From Algoriphagus kandeliae (GTDB lineage Bacteria; Bacteroidota; Bacteroidia; Cytophagales; Cyclobacteriaceae), in NCBI RefSeq assembly GCF_004571135.1, contig NZ_SPSB01000001.1, positions 496,001 through 560,000 of the forward strand: a DNA stretch of 64,000 nucleotides, read 5' to 3'. Each line of letters starts with the position of its first letter. Within the stretch, counting starts at the first letter, position 1. This document shows positions 9,053 through 17,639 of this stretch, piece after piece. A program made the position numbers and the translations under genes. The notes under the pieces were generated by a model, which saw nothing but the letters and a program-made list of their open reading frames with translations, had not been told where the DNA came from and did not search any database.

Positions 9053-10402
9053 TTAGCCTTCCTGTTTTTTCACTTTCAAAGAAGTGCCTTCTGTAGAGAT
9101 AACGATGATTTTTTCTCCCTGCTCAATGAATTCACCTCGGGAATAGGCATCAAATATTTCCCCATCAATCTCGATCCGGCCACTTGGTCTGAGCCTGGAG
9201 TGGACCACGCCAATTTTTCCTTTCAATGATTCAGGATAAAATGTGGAAGTATAGCCCTCCTGTCTGTCCTGCGTAGTAGCGAGGGTAATGGTATTAAAGG
9301 CTTTCCAGGAATTTACCTTTGGGGTAAGCCAGAAAATGAGTCCTACGGCGGTAATCGCTGCAAGGATTACGGTCAATAAAGCGGTGAATAGTTGTTCTGC
9401 AGGTACAAATTGAAAATCAAAGTTTTGGTTGGGGAGCATTCCCAGGACCAAACCTGCGAAAATTCCTATAATTCCCAGAATCCCAAAAATCCCAAAACCG
9501 GGAACAACGAATAATTCAATAGCTAGGAGCACCACACCAACAATGAAGACAATTACTTCCCAATTTTCTGCCATTCCATTGAGATAGTAGGGGATAAAGT
9601 ACAAAATGGTGGCAATGATGGATGCAGCCAATGGAAACCCAACACCCGGGGTTTGGAGTTCGAAATATATTCCTCCAATAATGATTAGGATTAATATTCC
9701 AGAAATGGCTGGATTAAGAAAGAAAGAAATGATTTGCTCTGTCCCAGAGACCTCATAAGAGATGATTTCTGCATCGATAATGCCCTGAGAAATTAGGATG
9801 TCATCGATGGATCGGTATTCTCCTTCACAAAATCCGTATTGAATTGCTTCGGAAACAGAAAAGGTGAGTACAGAACCTTTTTCACTGATTCCTTCAAGTT
9901 CAATATTTTCATCGACCATTGCTTCGGCGATTTTGGGATCCCGCCCTGAAGCTTCGGCTGTACTTCGCATCATGGAGCGCATGTAAGACTGATATTTATC
10001 GGGGGCAGCAGCTCCATCTACTCCATTGACTACAGTTGCTGCGCCTATACTCGATCCTGGTGCCATGTAAATACTATCACTGGCTATAGAAATCAGAGCC
10101 CCTGCGGAGGCAGCATCCTTGTTAATGAAAGTATAAACAGGGATAGGAGACTCCAAAATCATAGTTCGGATATCATCTGCATCATTAACGGCTCCTCCAT
10201 AGGTGTCCATCTCAATAATAATCAAATCAGCTTCTTCCTTTTCAGCATTTTCTAAAGCCAATTTTACTCGTCGGTTCATTGCAGGGTCAATGTCCCGATC
10301 GATTTTAAAGGTATAAACGCGCTCAATTTGTTGATTTTGAGCTTGTATGGGAAGGGTATATGCTCCCAGAAGCAAAAAGAATAGTAAGATGATTCGACTC
10401 AT
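9053..10402 (-). CDS. NfeD-family membrane serine protease (ClpP-class)
   Basis: Membrane-bound ClpP-fold protease with a C-terminal NfeD OB-fold domain, associated with membrane-protein quality control. From the chosen start it has 449 residues. Signal peptide MSRIILLFFLLLGAYTLPIQAQ, protease domain to ~residue 200 with the nucleophile region ASAGALISIASDSIYM and the lysine region DKYQSYMRSMMRS, about five hydrophobic segments between ~220 and 375, then the NfeD domain ending GTSLKVKKQEG. The frame extends 48 bases upstream, but the ATG at 10402 starts the signal peptide directly. A stomatin/SPFH partner is often adjacent to such genes and is not seen here. Confidence 0.9.
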   Translation of the reverse strand: MSRIILLFFLLLGAYTLPIQAQNQQIERVYTFKIDRDIDPAMNRRVKLALENAEKEEADLIIIEMDTYGGAVNDADDIRTMILESPIPVYTFINKDAASAGALISIASDSIYMAPGSSIGAATVVNGVDGAAAPDKYQSYMRSMMRSTAEASGRDPKIAEAMVDENIELEGISEKGSVLTFSVSEAIQYGFCEGEYRSIDDILISQGIIDAEIISYEVSGTEQIISFFLNPAISGILILIIIGGIYFELQTPGVGFPLAASIIATILYFIPYYLNGMAENWEVIVFIVGVVLLAIELFVVPGFGIFGILGIIGIFAGLVLGMLPNQNFDFQFVPAEQLFTALLTVILAAITAVGLIFWLTPKVNSWKAFNTITLATTQDRQEGYTSTFYPESLKGKIGVVHSRLRPSGRIEIDGEIFDAYSRGEFIEQGEKIIVISTEGTSLKVKKQEG

Positions 10403-10578
10403 ATAGCAAGATACCTTTTTCAATGAATTTCCACGATGTAAGCATCTCAAAAGATGTGTTACAAGGCTAATTTCTTGTTCTTAGTTTAGTTTTTGCCCTT
10501 TTCAAATTTTCTTTAGCATAATTCTTGATAACTAGTTAGTGTTTGATTTTATCCTTGAATTTTATTTCGATTAATACT

Positions 10579-11739
10579 ATGCATTTTCCCAAATATCTCA
10601 CTTTGACATCCATCCTCACATTGACCTCTTGGGGTGCCTTTTCAGCGAGTAGCTTGGATTCACTTCGAACGGAGAGAATTGCAGGACAAAACTTTGTCAT
10701 TCATGAGGTAGAAGCTAAAGAAACACTATTTGCCATTTCAAGACGCTATAAAACTTCAGTTGGAGATATTGTAAAAGCGAATGAAAGCCTCAAAAGTGGA
10801 TTAAAGGTTGGGCAACAAATTAGGGTTCCTTACATCAGCGAGGCAGCGATACCTGAAGGCTCGGATTTGCATAAGGTTGCATCAGGGGAAACTTTGTTTG
10901 CGATTTCAAAAAAATATGGAGTCTCTGTGGATGAGTTGAAGCAGTGGAATAATTTAAAAGGAAATGATTTAAGTGTAGGTCAGGCTTTGGTGATTCGCAA
11001 GTCCGTAGGTGAGCCCAAACCTTTGGCGGAGGTAAAAGAACCTACTCCGACAAAAACTCCTGTTCAGGAAACCCCTCAAAAAGAAGTTTCTCAAAAGCCT
11101 GTTGCTATTGTAGAAGCACCAAAAGAGGAAGTGAAAAAAGCTGAGAAAGTGGTTGAGGAGAAGCCTTCTTCCACGCCAAAAGCTACTGCATCTGCGCCTT
11201 CCAATGCTACTCCAATTGTACCTGGAGACTGGATTTCTCATGAAGTTCGATCTGGAGAAACATTATTTTCCATAGCTAATCAGTACAATGCTCCTATAGA
11301 GGATTTGATCACTTGGAATGCGCTTAGCTCTAATAATTTGAAAGTGGGTCAAGTTCTTAAAGTTGGTCGTGCGGAGCCGGGCCCATCTAAGGTGCCTATT
11401 GTGGGCGAACCAAAAGTAGCAACTTCCATAGAAGAAATGCATCAGGTTCCTGATGGGGCAAGTTCCGGAGGTTTTAAGAATATATCTGAAATGGGACAAG
11501 CCGAAGTGATCCCTGGAACAGGAGGGCATAAAAAATATCTAGTCCTTCATAGAACTGCTCCTGTCGGAACGATCATGAGAGTAAGAAATGAGGAAAATGA
11601 TATTACGATATTTGCTCGGGTGGTGGGAGCATTGCCAGAAACAGGTGATAATTCCAAGCTCGTGATTAAGCTTTCTCAAGCCGCTTATGAACAGCTAAAG
11701 GCTGTAAATTCGCGTTTCCCTGTGGAAGTCACTTATTAA
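10579..11739 (+). CDS. Secreted protein with three LysM domains and a C-terminal barrel domain
   Basis: Probable peptidoglycan-binding envelope protein. From ATG 10579 it has 386 residues. A signal-like N-terminus precedes LysM 1 (around HEVEAKETLFAISRRY), LysM 2 (HKVASGETLFAISKKYG) and, after a low-complexity Pro/Lys/Glu linker of ~75 residues, LysM 3 (HEVRSGETLFSIANQY). The C-terminal ~90 residues (LVLHRTAPVGTIMRVRN... RVVGALPETGDN) look like an RlpA-type double-psi beta-barrel, but I see no catalytic Asp/His pair and make no enzyme claim. A frame opening at 10543 is less likely because it puts extra residues before the signal peptide. Followed by a strong terminator. Confidence 0.88.
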   Translation: MHFPKYLTLTSILTLTSWGAFSASSLDSLRTERIAGQNFVIHEVEAKETLFAISRRYKTSVGDIVKANESLKSGLKVGQQIRVPYISEAAIPEGSDLHKVASGETLFAISKKYGVSVDELKQWNNLKGNDLSVGQALVIRKSVGEPKPLAEVKEPTPTKTPVQETPQKEVSQKPVAIVEAPKEEVKKAEKVVEEKPSSTPKATASAPSNATPIVPGDWISHEVRSGETLFSIANQYNAPIEDLITWNALSSNNLKVGQVLKVGRAEPGPSKVPIVGEPKVATSIEEMHQVPDGASSGGFKNISEMGQAEVIPGTGGHKKYLVLHRTAPVGTIMRVRNEENDITIFARVVGALPETGDNSKLVIKLSQAAYEQLKAVNSRFPVEVTY

Positions 11740-11750
11740 ATGTTTTTTGA

Positions 11751-11778
11751 AGCCCGGTTTTTCAATCGGGCTTTTTTT
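11751..11778 (+). terminator. Rho-independent terminator after the LysM gene
   Basis: Stem AGCCCG (11751-11756) pairs with CGGGCT (11767-11772) and is followed by seven T residues. It lies 12 bases downstream of the LysM stop codon. Confidence 0.85.
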
Positions 11779-11810
11779 GAACCAAATGCCTCTTCTAAAG
11801 TTCCATTTGT

Positions 11811-12413
11811 ATGACGCCTAGGTCCTATTTCTTTTCTATGATTCTGATTTTTTCCATGTTTATTTCCTTTGACCTTTTGGCTCAAACAGGAGATGTATTG
11901 ATGGATTTTAATCAGCAGCGCTTGGATTACAATAGAAAAGGAATGCTGATTCTTGGCTCTTGGGCAATAGGGAATATGTTGTGGGGGGGAATTGCGGCAG
12001 GACAGACTAGTGGAGAGATAAAGGCTTTCCATCAAATGAACCTGTATTGGAATTCTGTGAATTTGATCATAGCCGGTTTTGGCTATTGGCAGGCAACCCA
12101 AAACCCAGGAAGCTTAGGTTTTATGGAAAGCATGGAAGCTCAGCATAGCATTGAAAAAATACTTTTGGTTAATGCAGCGTTGGATGTTGCATACATGGCA
12201 GGTGGATTGTATTTGAAAGAAAGAGGACTTCGAAAATCAAACGATAGACTTCAGGGTTTTGGAAAGTCAATTATTCTTCAAGGGGCTTTCTTACTGGCTT
12301 TTGATGGAATTATGTACGGTATGCACCATCAGCATGCTCAAGAACTACCTGCAATTTTTGAAAATTTGGCCCTAGGTCCGAATGGCTTTTCAATATCAAT
12401 TCCTCTGTATTGA
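11811..12413 (+). CDS. Small membrane protein, function unknown
   Basis: 200 residues with a cleavable-looking signal peptide (MILIFSMFISFDLLAQ) and about four further hydrophobic segments: GMLILGSWAIGNMLWGGIAAG, the NLIIAGFGYW region, LLVNAALDVAYMAGGLYL and IILQGAFLLAFDGIMYGM. The pattern resembles small four-helix membrane proteins of Bacteroidota that lack any known activity. Conserved-looking polar features are NxxxxxWNSVN and MHHQHAQE near the C-terminus. It is separated from the LysM gene by a terminator and from the next gene by its own promoter, so it is probably monocistronic. Confidence 0.75.
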   Translation: MTPRSYFFSMILIFSMFISFDLLAQTGDVLMDFNQQRLDYNRKGMLILGSWAIGNMLWGGIAAGQTSGEIKAFHQMNLYWNSVNLIIAGFGYWQATQNPGSLGFMESMEAQHSIEKILLVNAALDVAYMAGGLYLKERGLRKSNDRLQGFGKSIILQGAFLLAFDGIMYGMHHQHAQELPAIFENLALGPNGFSISIPLY

Positions 12414-12424
12414 TTAAGCTCTCG

Positions 12425-12456
12425 TTTGTCATTGTAGTCAAGCTAGGGTACCTTTG
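12425..12456 (+). promoter_or_regulatory. Bacteroidota-type sigma promoter for the 12474 gene
   Basis: A -33 element TTTG (12425-12428) and a perfect -7 element TACCTTTG (12449-12456) are separated by 20 bases, matching the Bacteroidota housekeeping consensus TTTG-N19-21-TAnnTTTG. The predicted transcription start is near 12460-12463, giving a leader of about 12 bases. Confidence 0.7.
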
Positions 12457-12473
12457 TTCCCTAGTACAGTCCC

Positions 12474-13028
12474 ATGAATAAATTTCAATTGTTTTTCCAT
12501 CACGTATTCCGCTTTATTTGGAATCTGATTTTTATTGTTTCTTATCCCATACTTGCAAGTTTTGGTTTATTATTCATTGGGCTGACATGGCTCTTTTCCC
12601 AACTCTCTAAACTGCTCACACGAATCAAACCTGAAGGAAGAAAAGTGGTTTTAAAGGAAAGTGAGTGGGAGTCTTTACCGCATTCAAATGAACTTTTAGA
12701 AGCTAAATTGGTCAAAACTATCATGTTTGGGCCTTCCGGATTTCGATTGAGACGGATAGACGGAGTTCCTAGTGTACTTTCGGATTTTGTTTTTGGAAAT
12801 AAAGTTCGGGTCATTGAGGAAGGATTTATTTTGGAAAAGTGGAATAGCACTGATCCTAAGCAGCTTCCGGATTTTGATATCTGCTTGTATAATCCCGATG
12901 ATGATACCTTAAGGTCTCTCACCACCATTAAATGCTTTGATTGGCATGTTTCCGAAAAAAATGAGAATCAACTTTTCTTTAAGTGGTTTGATGGAACGCA
13001 GGGAGGAGAAGTTGAAGTCGCTTTGTGA
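12474..13028 (+). CDS. Membrane-anchored protein, function unknown
   Basis: 184 residues. Residues ~12-45 form one long or two short membrane segments (FIWNLIFIVSYPILASFGLL and FIGLTWLFSQL). The remainder is a soluble domain rich in aromatic and charged residues, ending in a block FDWHVSEKNENQLFFKWFDG. No motif I recognise. It has a clean promoter 18 bases upstream and is followed 5 bases later by the TIGR02757 gene, so the two form a short operon. Confidence 0.75.
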   Translation: MNKFQLFFHHVFRFIWNLIFIVSYPILASFGLLFIGLTWLFSQLSKLLTRIKPEGRKVVLKESEWESLPHSNELLEAKLVKTIMFGPSGFRLRRIDGVPSVLSDFVFGNKVRVIEEGFILEKWNSTDPKQLPDFDICLYNPDDDTLRSLTTIKCFDWHVSEKNENQLFFKWFDGTQGGEVEVAL

Positions 13029-13033
13029 TTCAA

Positions 13034-13801
13034 ATGCAGGATTTAAAAGGATTTCTGGACGAAAAGGTCGAGCAGTACAATCAGCCTGCTTTTATACCTA
13101 ATGATCCCATTTCCATTCCTCATTTATTCCAGAAAAAAGAGGACATAGAAATTGCTGGTTTTTTTGCAGCAATGCTAGCTTGGGGGCAACGGAAAACCAT
13201 TATTTCAAAATGCTTGGAATTGATGAAGTTGATGGATAATGCTCCTCATGACTTTATGGTCAATCATCAGTATTCAGACCTCAAACCTTTTTTGGAATTT
13301 AAGCATCTGACTTTTAATGATATTGATACGCTTTATTTCATCCACTTTTTTTCCTGGTTTTACAAGAAACATCATTCGCTGGAAGAAGCATTTTTGATCA
13401 AATCAAATTATTCCAATGAAGCAATGGAGGGAATGTTAATTCGTTTCCATGAGTTGTTTTTCTCCCTTGCAGAAGCACCTAGCCGGACTAAAAAGCATAT
13501 TGCTACTCCAGCTAGAAAATCTGCCTGTAAGCGAATGAATATGTATTTGAGGTGGATGGTTCGATCTGATGAGAAGGGAGTAGATTTTGGAATTTGGAAT
13601 AAAATCCAACCTTCCCAATTGATTTGCCCCTGTGACCTGCATGTGGATCGTGTTGCTCGAAAACTGGGATTGATTACTCGAAAGCAAACGGATTGGCAGA
13701 CGGCAGTAGAACTAACTGAACGACTTCGAGAATTCGATCCCCAAGATCCGGTGAAATATGATTTTGCACTCTTTGGCTTAGGAATCGAAGAGAAATTCTA
13801 G
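13034..13801 (+). CDS. TIGR02757 / DUF2400 family protein
   Basis: Conserved Bacteroidota protein of unknown function. Family features: the opening FLDEKVEQYNQP, then DPISIPHLFQKKEDIEIAGFFAAMLAWGQRKTI at ~25-60, a central RKSACKRMNMYLRWMVRSDEKGVDFGIW block, and a closing CDLHVDRVARKLGL motif. The helix-hairpin-helix-like helical build and conserved lysine/aspartate positions recall base-excision glycosylases, but that is inference. A GTG start at 13025 overlapping the previous stop is possible; ATG 13034 is preferred because family members begin at the equivalent of MQDLKGFLDEK. Confidence 0.88.
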   Translation: MQDLKGFLDEKVEQYNQPAFIPNDPISIPHLFQKKEDIEIAGFFAAMLAWGQRKTIISKCLELMKLMDNAPHDFMVNHQYSDLKPFLEFKHLTFNDIDTLYFIHFFSWFYKKHHSLEEAFLIKSNYSNEAMEGMLIRFHELFFSLAEAPSRTKKHIATPARKSACKRMNMYLRWMVRSDEKGVDFGIWNKIQPSQLICPCDLHVDRVARKLGLITRKQTDWQTAVELTERLREFDPQDPVKYDFALFGLGIEEKF

Positions 13802-13803
13802 AC

Positions 13804-15021
13804 TTAGTGGAATTTCTTTACTTCAGGAGCCGCAGCCGTCGTAGAGTAATCTTTGGTCAAGCGCTCTGCATAATTATCCAATAATTCCAATACGCGATCC
13901 CTGCTCTTCGATCTCACGATCAATCCAGCATGGTAATCTAAAGGAACCCTAAAGTAAATTTCCGGATCATCAAAACTGCTCAAATCCGGATGTTGGTATT
14001 TGGATAGTGTCAACACAATCCCCGCATAGTGCTTCGAGGATTTGGGTAATTTATAATCTTTTCCTTTTACCAAAGCATCCTCGATTTTAGCCCATTCTGC
14101 CCAAAGGTTGATTTGAGTAGCTGCTTCTACCATTTCGGCTAAATGCGCTCCACCTACTCGGGAAGAGGTTTCCAAAAAGTAAATTTTACCATCTTCATGG
14201 CATTTGATGAATTCGGTATGGCTTGCTCCGGATTTTAGTCCAAAGGCTTTCATGATTGCCTTATTTGCCTTTTTAATTGCTTGCTCATCCTCTGAGCCAT
14301 ATTCTAAATTCGCTGACCTAAAAATTCCTCCTCCTTGGGAAATTTCCATTGGAGTGGTTAAGTATTTTGAAACAGTGAGGAAAAGACTTTTTCCTTCTAA
14401 AATCAATCCATCTGCATGATAAACATCGCCGGGTTTGAATTGCTCTACCAAATAATGAAGGCGGTTATCACCCAATTCATGAATATGTTTCCAAAGGTCC
14501 TCTTTGTTGTGAACCTTTATAATTCCATGAGCAGACGCTTCAGATCTAGGTTTTAGAACCCACGGAGCTTTGACATGATCTGCGTATTGATTAATGTCCT
14601 CATCATTAAAAAGGGGAGAGAAAGGAGGGACGTTGATTCCTGCATCTTGGGCTTTAATTCGCATGGCAAGCTTGTCACGGAAATAACGACCTGTTGTTTG
14701 CCCCATCCCGGGAATTCGAAGATTTTCGCGCAAAAAAGTAGCTTTTTCTACATCATAATCATCCAAAGCGACGATGGAATCTATCTTATGATCTTTCATC
14801 AAACCGCCAACTCCTTTCAGCAAAAGATCCAAATCCCAGTCTAAATCCTGACCGGGCATGTAGAATACCTCATCGATGTATTCATAAGCCCAAGGTGAAT
14901 CTTTGAGTTTTTCAGAAGTGACTAAAAAAACTTGATTGCCTTGCTTCTTTAGCGAAACCAAAAAGGCATTTCCTTTAAAATAGTTGGAAATGCAAAGAAA
15001 AGTATGGCCTTGATTTTCCAT
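13804..15021 (-). CDS. ATP-grasp domain protein (probable carboxylate-amine ligase)
   Basis: 405 residues. The N-terminal ~110 residues form a preATP-grasp fold (FLCISNYFKGNAFLVSLKKQGNQV), followed by the ATP-grasp core: the phosphate-binding block PWVLKPRSEASAHGI near 154, the acidic strand VYHADGLILEGK and the metal-binding FLETSSRVGG near 277. Such enzymes couple ATP to formation of an amide or similar bond via an acyl phosphate. The substrate is unknown. Third gene of a leftward operon behind an M17 aminopeptidase (1-base gap) and an esterase, which hints at a peptide-like or amino-acid conjugate. Confidence 0.85.
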   Translation of the reverse strand: MENQGHTFLCISNYFKGNAFLVSLKKQGNQVFLVTSEKLKDSPWAYEYIDEVFYMPGQDLDWDLDLLLKGVGGLMKDHKIDSIVALDDYDVEKATFLRENLRIPGMGQTTGRYFRDKLAMRIKAQDAGINVPPFSPLFNDEDINQYADHVKAPWVLKPRSEASAHGIIKVHNKEDLWKHIHELGDNRLHYLVEQFKPGDVYHADGLILEGKSLFLTVSKYLTTPMEISQGGGIFRSANLEYGSEDEQAIKKANKAIMKAFGLKSGASHTEFIKCHEDGKIYFLETSSRVGGAHLAEMVEAATQINLWAEWAKIEDALVKGKDYKLPKSSKHYAGIVLTLSKYQHPDLSSFDDPEIYFRVPLDYHAGLIVRSKSRDRVLELLDNYAERLTKDYSTTAAAPEVKKFH

Positions 15022-15022
15022 G

Positions 15023-16444
15023 TTAAAGATGATTTTCTATCAAATTAAGCAATAAACCCACACCATATGCGGTTCCGGTTTTGCTTTTTGAAAATTCGCT
15101 ATCCGCGAATGCTACTCCTGCTATGTCCAAATGCGCCCATGATGGATGATCATTCGTGAAAGCTTGTAAAAAGGTTGCCGCTGTAATGGCTCCTGCTATG
15201 GGTTTTCCATGGTAGTTTCTGATATCGGCGATTTCGCTATCCATTTCTTTGGCATATTCTTTCCAAATTGGCAAAGGCCAGGTTTTCTCTCCCAAAGCCA
15301 TTCCGGCCTGTTGAATATGATCAGAAAGCTTATCGTCATTGGAGAAAAGGGCAGCGCATTCATGGCCGAAAGTACCTACAGCTGAACCAGTCAAAGTAGC
15401 GAAATCAATCAAGTGGTCAGGATGATATTCCTGATTCAAATAGGACAGACCATCAGCCAAAATCAATCTGCCTTCTGCATCGGTATCTACGATTTCAATG
15501 GATTTACCTGAGTGGCTTCCAATCACTTCAGAAGGTAGATAGGCATGCTGGTCAACAGCGTTTTCTACAGCAGGAACAACAGTGGTCAAATTTACAGGCA
15601 CTTTTAAACTGGCGATAAGTTGAGTTGCAGCCAATACAGCTGCTGCGCCTCCCATATCGGATTTCATATAGTGCATGCCCTGGGTCTTGATATTCAAACC
15701 ACCCGTATCGAAGGTGACACCTTTCCCAACTAATCCCACATGTTTAGTGGCGTCAGGATGGCGGTATTCCAAAATGATAAATCTAGGTTCTTTTACTGAT
15801 CCTCTAGCTACCGCAAGAAAGGCCTCCAAACCCTCTTTTTTTGCTTTTTTAGCATCAAAAACATGCGCTTTTATTTCCTGTTCTTTCGCTAAATTTTTGG
15901 CCCAATCAGCTAAGTATTCGGGAGTAAGGACATTTGGAGGGAGGTCAACCATTCGAAAAGCCTCGATTTTAGCTGCGAGAATTTTTTCTGCCCGAAGGAG
16001 GATTTTTTTACTTCCTGCGTCAGAATGATTTATTCCTACTTTAAGTTTTTGGAAATCGTTTTTTCGAGTCTTTTTAAAAAAATCTGCTTGGTAAGAACCC
16101 AAACCAAAGCCAACCAAGGCAGCTTCTAATTGAGTAGCATTGAAGGAATTAGGAAAATCTAAAATCACATGTCCCTGTACCAAATCACCGTTTTTGGCAA
16201 GAATTCTTCGAAACGCTACTTCAATTTCCTTGTAGCCTGGATCTTCTCCCAAGCCCAAAAGCATCACCAAATTCCCTTCAGTAGGAAATAGGTAATGACT
16301 ATCTTTTTTTGCGGAAAATAGGGTGTTTGGAAAGGATAAATCCGGGAATTTTTCTTTTAGAAATTCTTCTAGTTGATTTTCAAAAACGGGGATAACAATC
16401 AGGCTTCCCTGATTAATTTTTTTAGGTTGGAATTGGAATTTCAT
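15023..16444 (-). CDS. Leucyl aminopeptidase family (M17) metallopeptidase
   Basis: Cytosolic two-metal aminopeptidase, about 473 residues from ATG 16444. The C-terminal catalytic domain is intact: VGKGVTFDTGGLNIKT supplies the first lysine and metal Asp, MKSDMGGAAAVLA the next metal ligand, and the family signature DTDAEGRLILADGL the remaining Asp/Glu ligands and catalytic Arg. The N-terminal ~160 residues are the usual variable domain. The frame runs on to 16468, but that would overlap the upstream esterase; ATG 16444 begins 7 bases after its stop. The next gene (ATP-grasp) follows after a single base. Confidence 0.92.
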   Translation of the reverse strand: MKFQFQPKKINQGSLIVIPVFENQLEEFLKEKFPDLSFPNTLFSAKKDSHYLFPTEGNLVMLLGLGEDPGYKEIEVAFRRILAKNGDLVQGHVILDFPNSFNATQLEAALVGFGLGSYQADFFKKTRKNDFQKLKVGINHSDAGSKKILLRAEKILAAKIEAFRMVDLPPNVLTPEYLADWAKNLAKEQEIKAHVFDAKKAKKEGLEAFLAVARGSVKEPRFIILEYRHPDATKHVGLVGKGVTFDTGGLNIKTQGMHYMKSDMGGAAAVLAATQLIASLKVPVNLTTVVPAVENAVDQHAYLPSEVIGSHSGKSIEIVDTDAEGRLILADGLSYLNQEYHPDHLIDFATLTGSAVGTFGHECAALFSNDDKLSDHIQQAGMALGEKTWPLPIWKEYAKEMDSEIADIRNYHGKPIAGAITAATFLQAFTNDHPSWAHLDIAGVAFADSEFSKSKTGTAYGVGLLLNLIENHL

Positions 16445-16451
16445 AATTAAA

Positions 16452-17573
16452 TCAATCAGGTTTATCACTGAAAAATAGCCACTCTATGGCTTTTGGGAAC
16501 TCATCGCTCCAATAGGTTTCGTTATGTTTTCCCTCCATATTGATAGAAAGGCGGATTTTCATTTTTCCTTGTAGACTTTCCCGCTTCAAGAGCCTTTTTC
16601 GCAATTTGGTGACATGGTCAATCATGGTTTCGCTTTCATCGCCACCTGCGTACAAATACATTCGGGTTTCTTGGGGTTCGAAAAAGTCCAAAAAGCCCAA
16701 TTTGATTTTCGGAATTACCCAAAGGGATGGGGAGAAAACCATCAGCTTTCCAAAAACCTCAGGATAAATCAGACCTGAAAAGATGCTCACCAATCCGCCC
16801 ATAGAACTGCCGCCAATGCCTGTAAACTCACGCTCAGGCTTGGTACGGAAGGTTTTATCTACAAAAGGTTTGAGTGTATCGGTGATGAAGCGGATATACT
16901 TTTTTCCATGCCCCACGCCTAGAAGTGTCCTTCCTACATTGTATTCTTGAATTCGTTCGGTCTCGGCATGTTCAATGGCGATAATGATAATTTTACCGAT
17001 GCCATAGTCGGACATTACTGCCAGCTTTTTATCAATCTGCCAATTGAAATCTGATTTTTCATTGAAGAGATTTTGCGCGTCTTGGAGATAAAGAACCGGA
17101 TAATGCTCATCGCTCGTCTCGTAGTCGTGAGGTAGGAGGGCCCAAATTTTACGAGTCTTGTTCAATTGGGGAATTTCAAATTCCTCAGAGATCAAATGGA
17201 TCTTTGGTAATTGACTCGGGCGATAAGGAAGCCAATTATGGCGCCATTTCGCTACTTTTTCCGTTCGCACCAAATCGGAATCATTCCATGTCCGGTTAGG
17301 AGTTTTATTCCCATAGCGATCGATCTCCACTTCTGACCAATCGCCTTTGGTGAACTTGTAAATCAGTTCTCCTTCAAATTCTTTCCCATCCGGAAAAGTG
17401 AATTCGTAACGCCCCTCCTTGATTTTCTCCATCCGGAATTTGTAATCCTGTGTTGCCCAGTTGTTGAAATTTCCCGCTATGTACACAGGACGATCATCAT
17501 CATTCGGAGTGAGAAGAATGATTTTTTTGGTTTTGGTCGCTGTATTAATATCGGGTGATTGTGTGGCGTTCAT
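16452..17573 (-). CDS. Esterase with N-terminal glycogen-binding-like (E-set) domain
   Basis: 373 residues. Residues ~15-110 form an AMPK-type E-set/CBM48-like beta domain (PVYIAGNFNNWATQDYKFRM), and ~125-370 an alpha/beta-hydrolase of the putative-esterase (enterochelin esterase / antigen 85) class. The nucleophile elbow GGSSMGG is near 254 and the catalytic His is likely in GKHNETYW near 350. No signal peptide, so it acts in the cytoplasm. First gene of the esterase / M17 peptidase / ATP-grasp operon, with a -7-type box just upstream. Substrate unknown. Confidence 0.87.
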   Translation of the reverse strand: MNATQSPDINTATKTKKIILLTPNDDDRPVYIAGNFNNWATQDYKFRMEKIKEGRYEFTFPDGKEFEGELIYKFTKGDWSEVEIDRYGNKTPNRTWNDSDLVRTEKVAKWRHNWLPYRPSQLPKIHLISEEFEIPQLNKTRKIWALLPHDYETSDEHYPVLYLQDAQNLFNEKSDFNWQIDKKLAVMSDYGIGKIIIIAIEHAETERIQEYNVGRTLLGVGHGKKYIRFITDTLKPFVDKTFRTKPEREFTGIGGSSMGGLVSIFSGLIYPEVFGKLMVFSPSLWVIPKIKLGFLDFFEPQETRMYLYAGGDESETMIDHVTKLRKRLLKRESLQGKMKIRLSINMEGKHNETYWSDEFPKAIEWLFFSDKPD

Positions 17574-17607
17574 GAACGGGATTTCGGATCAATCCAAGGA
17601 TGACATA

Positions 17608-17615
17608 CAAAAATA
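17608..17615 (-). promoter_or_regulatory. -7 promoter element for the esterase operon
   Basis: On the minus strand the sequence reads TATTTTTG, a perfect TAnnTTTG. The predicted start is about 28 bases before the esterase ATG. No convincing TTTG is seen at the -33 distance, so this is a one-element call. Confidence 0.4.
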
Positions 17616-17639
17616 GGCGTTGGGGCTAGGAAAAAGAAA

